A stretch of 9,114 nucleotides of DNA, from assembly GCA_030590765.1 (NCBI GenBank), contig JAUVCP010000062.1:1-9114 (forward strand). The letters are read 5' to 3'. The stretch's first letter is position 1. Each line of letters opens with the position of its first letter. Source of the stretch: Flavobacteriaceae bacterium (lineage in GTDB: Bacteria; Bacteroidota; Bacteroidia; Flavobacteriales; Flavobacteriaceae). Below, piece after piece: positions 6,487-9,114 of the stretch. A program made the position numbers and the translations under genes. The notes under the pieces are model-generated. The model was not told where the DNA came from and did no database searches. It saw only the letters and a program-made list of their open reading frames with translations.

Positions 6487-6510
6487 GTCATTCCCGAGTA
6501 AACGGAAATC
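6487..6510. repeat. Degenerate palindromic element between hisB and hisH
   Basis: The sequence CATTCCCGAGTAAACGGAAA within 6489-6508 folds as ATTCCCG / CGGAAAT around a six-base AGTAAA loop, with one mismatch in seven pairs. It resembles, from memory, the dispersed palindrome of the type GTCATTCCCG...CGGGAATC found in intergenic regions of many bacterial genomes. With a single copy here I cannot show it is repetitive. It sits inside an operon gap and has no strong T-run on the transcribed minus strand, so an RNA-stability or processing role is possible and a terminator unlikely. Confidence 0.35.
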
Positions 6511-6533
6511 TTTTGTTTAAACATCTATAATAA

Positions 6534-7667
6534 TTATAACACACCTTTTGTACTCGGCAATATCATCTTATCTATATCTCGTTTTACAGCAACTTTAATA
6601 GCCTTGGCAAAAGCCTTAAAAATTGCTTCTATTTTATGATGCTCATTAATTCCCTCTGCCTTGATGTTGATATTTGCTTTCGCAGAATCACTAAAAGATT
6701 TAAAGAAATGCAAGAACATTTCCGAGGGCATATCTCCTATCATTTCACGTTTGAAATCCACATCCCAAACCAACCAGTTCCTTCCTCCAAAATCAATGGC
6801 AACCTGAGCCAGACAATCATCCATTGGTAAGGTAAAACCGTATCTTTCAATACCTAATTTGTTTCCAATAGCATCTGCAAAAACTTCACCCAAGGCAATT
6901 GCTGTATCTTCAATAGTATGATGCTCATCAACTTCCAAATCTCCATTTACTTTAATGCTAAGATCTATATTGCCATGACGAGCTATTTGATCTAACATAT
7001 GATCAAAGAATTTTAATCCTGTTGAAATATTTGAATCACCATTTCCATCTAAATTTACTGCAATTTCAATATCAGTCTCGTTCGTTTTTCTTTTTACAGA
7101 TGCCGTTCTGCTTTTCAACTTTAAAAATTCATAAATCCTTTTCCAATCATTGGTTTCTAAAACAATGCAATCTCCTAATTTTTTCTCATCAATACTAATC
7201 TCTTTTGATCCAAAATTAGTATTATCATTTATAAATATTCCTTTAGCATTTAAGTTTTTTGCCAGTTCCATATCCGTCAAACGATCACCAATAACAAAGG
7301 AATTTTCTAAATCATATTCATCTGAAAAAAAATGGGTCATCAATCCTGTTCTTGGCTTTCTATCTGGTGAATTCTCTTCTGGAAATGATCTATCAATAAT
7401 TTGCTCTTTAAATACAACACCTTCATTTTCAAATGTTTTTAACATAAAATTATGTGTAGGCCAAAAGTCATCCTCAGGGTATCTATCTGTTCCCAAACCA
7501 TCCTGATTGGTAACCATAACCAATTCATAATCCATTTCCTCTGCAATTTTTGACAGATATAATAAAGCTTTTGGATAAAAAACCAACTTCTCAAAACTAT
7601 CTACCTGCTCATCATGTGGTTCCTTAATCAAAGTTCCATCCCTATCAATAAAAAGTACTTTCTTCAT
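6534..7667 (-). CDS. hisB: Bifunctional histidinol-phosphatase / imidazoleglycerol-phosphate dehydratase
   Basis: A 377-residue fusion. Residues 1 to about 187 are the HAD-type histidinol phosphatase: FIDRDGTL (6-13, nucleophile Asp8 and acid/base Asp10), [10 protein letters not shown] (51-60), RKPRTG (103-108) and VIGDRLTD (125-132). Residues about 190-377 are the dehydratase, with manganese ligands in [11 protein letters not shown] (221-231), DEHHTIED (247-254) and NEHHKIE (341-347), and the conserved end LPSTKGVL. It thus supplies two separate steps, IGP dehydration and the later phosphate removal. Where E. coli HisB has four zinc-binding Cys/His residues, this protein has Asp92, Ser94, Ser100 and Asp102, so the zinc loop is lost while the catalytic motifs are intact. 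The ATG shares one base with the hisC stop (TAATG), pointing to translational coupling. Confidence 0.97.
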   Translation of the reverse strand: MKKVLFIDRDGTLIKEPHDEQVDSFEKLVFYPKALLYLSKIAEEMDYELVMVTNQDGLGTDRYPEDDFWPTHNFMLKTFENEGVVFKEQIIDRSFPEENSPDRKPRTGLMTHFFSDEYDLENSFVIGDRLTDMELAKNLNAKGIFINDNTNFGSKEISIDEKKLGDCIVLETNDWKRIYEFLKLKSRTASVKRKTNETDIEIAVNLDGNGDSNISTGLKFFDHMLDQIARHGNIDLSIKVNGDLEVDEHHTIEDTAIALGEVFADAIGNKLGIERYGFTLPMDDCLAQVAIDFGGRNWLVWDVDFKREMIGDMPSEMFLHFFKSFSDSAKANINIKAEGINEHHKIEAIFKAFAKAIKVAVKRDIDKMILPSTKGVL

Positions 7668-8722
7668 TAGTTTAGTTTTTTTAAGACATTTATCAATTTT
7701 TCATTTTCACTTTCAGTTCCAATTGTAAATCTCAAACAATTCTCACAAAGAGGTTCATTGGTTCTGTTTCTCACCACAATTTGATTTTGTATCAATTGCT
7801 TATATCTTTTGTTAGCATCATCAACCTTAACCATCAAAAAATTAGTGTCAGAAGGGTATATTTTCTCTACAAATGCAAAATGCATTAACTCATCTTTTAA
7901 CAATTCTTTGCTCTTTGCTATCTGGTTCAATTGTTGTTTTAAATTCTCAATGTTTTTTAATTCATTTATCGCTTTTATTTGAGATAAAACATTGACATTA
8001 TATGGCATTTTTATCTTTTTCAGAACATCAATGATCTCAGTTTGTGCATAACAGATTCCCAATCTTAATCCTGCCATACCATATGCCTTTGATAGTGTTT
8101 GGGTAACAATCAAATTATTAAAGTTATTTACTTCATTTAACCAGCTATCTGCTTCTGAAAAGTCAATATAAGCTTCATCAATAACAGTAATTACATTTTT
8201 CAATCTGTTCAGCAGATCTAAAATATCTTCTTTTTTAATAAGATTTCCTGTTGGATTATTTGGTGAACAGATTATTAACAGTTTTGTGTTTTGATCAATA
8301 TTTTCAATTATTGAATCAATATCTAACTGAAAATCATTAGTTAATAATACAGTTTTATAAGCAACATCATTCACTTCCGCCAAGACTTTATACATACCAA
8401 AAGTTGGCGTATTGATCAAAATATTATCTTTTCTAGGTTCACAAAAAACCCGAAAGATCATATCCAGTATTTCATCACTTCCATTTCCCAAAAGCATATT
8501 TTCTTTAGGAATTCCTTTAATATTCACTAGTACCTTTTTTAGATCAGCCTGATCCGGATCTGGATATCTGTTCCATCCGTTTTCATAAGGATTTTCATTG
8601 GCATCTAAAAAAATAAGATCTTGCTTAAAATCCTTAAATTCAGATTTTGCAGAAGAATATGGTTTTAGCTTTGCAATATTCTCTCTTACCAAAGAATGGA
8701 TATCTAATTTTTCAGATCTCAT
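7667..8722 (-). CDS. hisC: Histidinol-phosphate aminotransferase HisC
   Basis: A 351-residue class I/II PLP aminotransferase that converts imidazole acetol phosphate and glutamate to histidinol phosphate. From the ATG ([20 protein letters not shown]) the marks are [17 protein letters not shown] (substrate arm), [11 protein letters not shown] (cofactor phosphate), SPNNPTGN (about 153-160), IDEAYIDF with Asp182 and Tyr185 that hold the pyridine ring, the Schiff-base lysine Lys212 in [14 protein letters not shown], and a C-terminal LRFTIGT with the substrate-carboxylate arginine. A TTG two codons upstream could extend the frame, but the ATG at 8720-8722 is the better start. It overlaps the end of hisD by 11 bases and the start of hisB by one, so the three are tightly coupled. 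Confidence 0.97.
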   Translation of the reverse strand: MRSEKLDIHSLVRENIAKLKPYSSAKSEFKDFKQDLIFLDANENPYENGWNRYPDPDQADLKKVLVNIKGIPKENMLLGNGSDEILDMIFRVFCEPRKDNILINTPTFGMYKVLAEVNDVAYKTVLLTNDFQLDIDSIIENIDQNTKLLIICSPNNPTGNLIKKEDILDLLNRLKNVITVIDEAYIDFSEADSWLNEVNNFNNLIVTQTLSKAYGMAGLRLGICYAQTEIIDVLKKIKMPYNVNVLSQIKAINELKNIENLKQQLNQIAKSKELLKDELMHFAFVEKIYPSDTNFLMVKVDDANKRYKQLIQNQIVVRNRTNEPLCENCLRFTIGTESENEKLINVLKKLN

Positions 8723-9114
8723 TATCAATACTTTTTAATCTTAAACTTACTGCATTTTTATGTGCCTGTAAACCTTCGGCATCAGCCATAATTTCAATAG
8801 CTCTTCCTATATTTTGAATTCCTTTTGCTGATATTTTCTGAAAAGAGATTACTTTTAAAAACGAATCTAAATTTACGCCTGAATACGCTTTTGTATATCC
8901 ATTTGTTGGCAACGTATGATTTGTTCCTGAAGCATAATCTCCTGCACTTTCTTGTGTGTAATTTCCTATAAATACGGAACCTGCGTTTTCAATTCCATTT
9001 ACATAAAAATCAGTATCAGCTGTACAAACTATAAAGTGTTCTGGACCATATTCGTTTATCAATTCAATAGCCTCTTCCTTATTTTCAACAAATATAAGTT
9101 TTGAATTTTCGATG
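8712..9114 (-). CDS. hisD: Histidinol dehydrogenase HisD, C-terminal part
   Basis: About 133 C-terminal residues; the frame stays open to the right edge (last complete codon at 9111-9113) and the 5' two-thirds of the gene lies outside. The enzyme oxidises histidinol to histidine in two NAD-dependent steps. Residues known from E. coli HisD can be matched: the catalytic Glu326/His327 pair as GPEHFIV, zinc ligand Asp360 in ESAGDYASGTNHTLPTNGY, and zinc ligand His419 in LQAHKNAVSLR. The TTG at 9060-9062 is an internal Leu codon, not a start. It ends with TGA inside the start region of hisC (11-base overlap). hisG would normally be next upstream, outside the window. Confidence 0.95.
   Translation of the reverse strand, partial: IENSKLIFVENKEEAIELINEYGPEHFIVCTADTDFYVNGIENAGSVFIGNYTQESAGDYASGTNHTLPTNGYTKAYSGVNLDSFLKVISFQKISAKGIQNIGRAIEIMADAEGLQAHKNAVSLRLKSIDNEI

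Noticed and set aside
6636..6830. Plus-strand open frame of 64 codons
   Set aside because: Antisense shadow of the dehydratase half of hisB.
7150..7506. Plus-strand open frame of 118 codons
   Set aside because: Antisense shadow of the phosphatase half of hisB; no start context and no motif.
9060..9062. A start codon for a short separate gene at the right edge
   Set aside because: It is an internal TTG (Leu) in hisD; the frame continues to the window edge with HisD-like residues.

Overview
This AT-rich window (roughly one-third GC by eye) looks like the chromosome of a member of the Bacteroidetes, most likely Flavobacteriaceae. Three things point there: a compact his operon with bifunctional hisB and hisIE, protein sequences of flavobacterial character, and promoter elements of the Bacteroidetes type (TTG, about 19 nt, TAnnTTTG). 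I see no Shine-Dalgarno-dependent organisation, mobile element, CRISPR array or RNA gene.

Left part, 1-1716. The window opens in the last 124 codons of a plus-strand FMN-binding glutamate synthase-family protein that carries an iron-sulfur cysteine cluster. A 419-base non-coding stretch follows. Its first ~120 bases are about half GC and unlike everything else here, and it also holds a 13-bp stem-loop. Next come two divergent GNAT acetyltransferase genes separated by only 39 bases.

Middle, 1717-3698. A minus-strand THUMP/Rossmann-fold 23S rRNA methyltransferase (RlmL-type) has a clear Bacteroidetes promoter lying almost on top of its start codon. A 46-residue single-pass membrane protein follows on the plus strand. 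It meets, stop codon against stop codon, a minus-strand hotdog-fold acyl-CoA thioesterase whose start codon is uncertain.

Right part, 3734-9114. A minus-strand histidine operon is transcribed leftward in the order hisD (its 5' part lies outside the window), hisC, hisB, hisH, hisA, hisF, hisIE. hisD/hisC and hisC/hisB overlap, and the other gaps are 11 to 56 bases. Together these genes encode every pathway step except HisG. HisIE makes ProFAR from phosphoribosyl-ATP, HisA isomerises it to PRFAR, and HisH-HisF form the glutamine-dependent imidazole glycerol phosphate synthase. HisB dehydrates IGP and later dephosphorylates histidinol phosphate, HisC transaminates, and HisD oxidises histidinol to histidine. 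hisG would be expected just beyond the right edge. The thioesterase gene lies 35 to 74 bases downstream of hisIE, depending on its start, and could be read through from the operon.

The window is mostly ordinary housekeeping. I found no convincing undescribed multigene system. The points worth a second look are the composition break after the glutamate synthase-like gene, the placement of the rlmL promoter, the small membrane protein, the loss of zinc ligands in HisB, and a few short inverted repeats.
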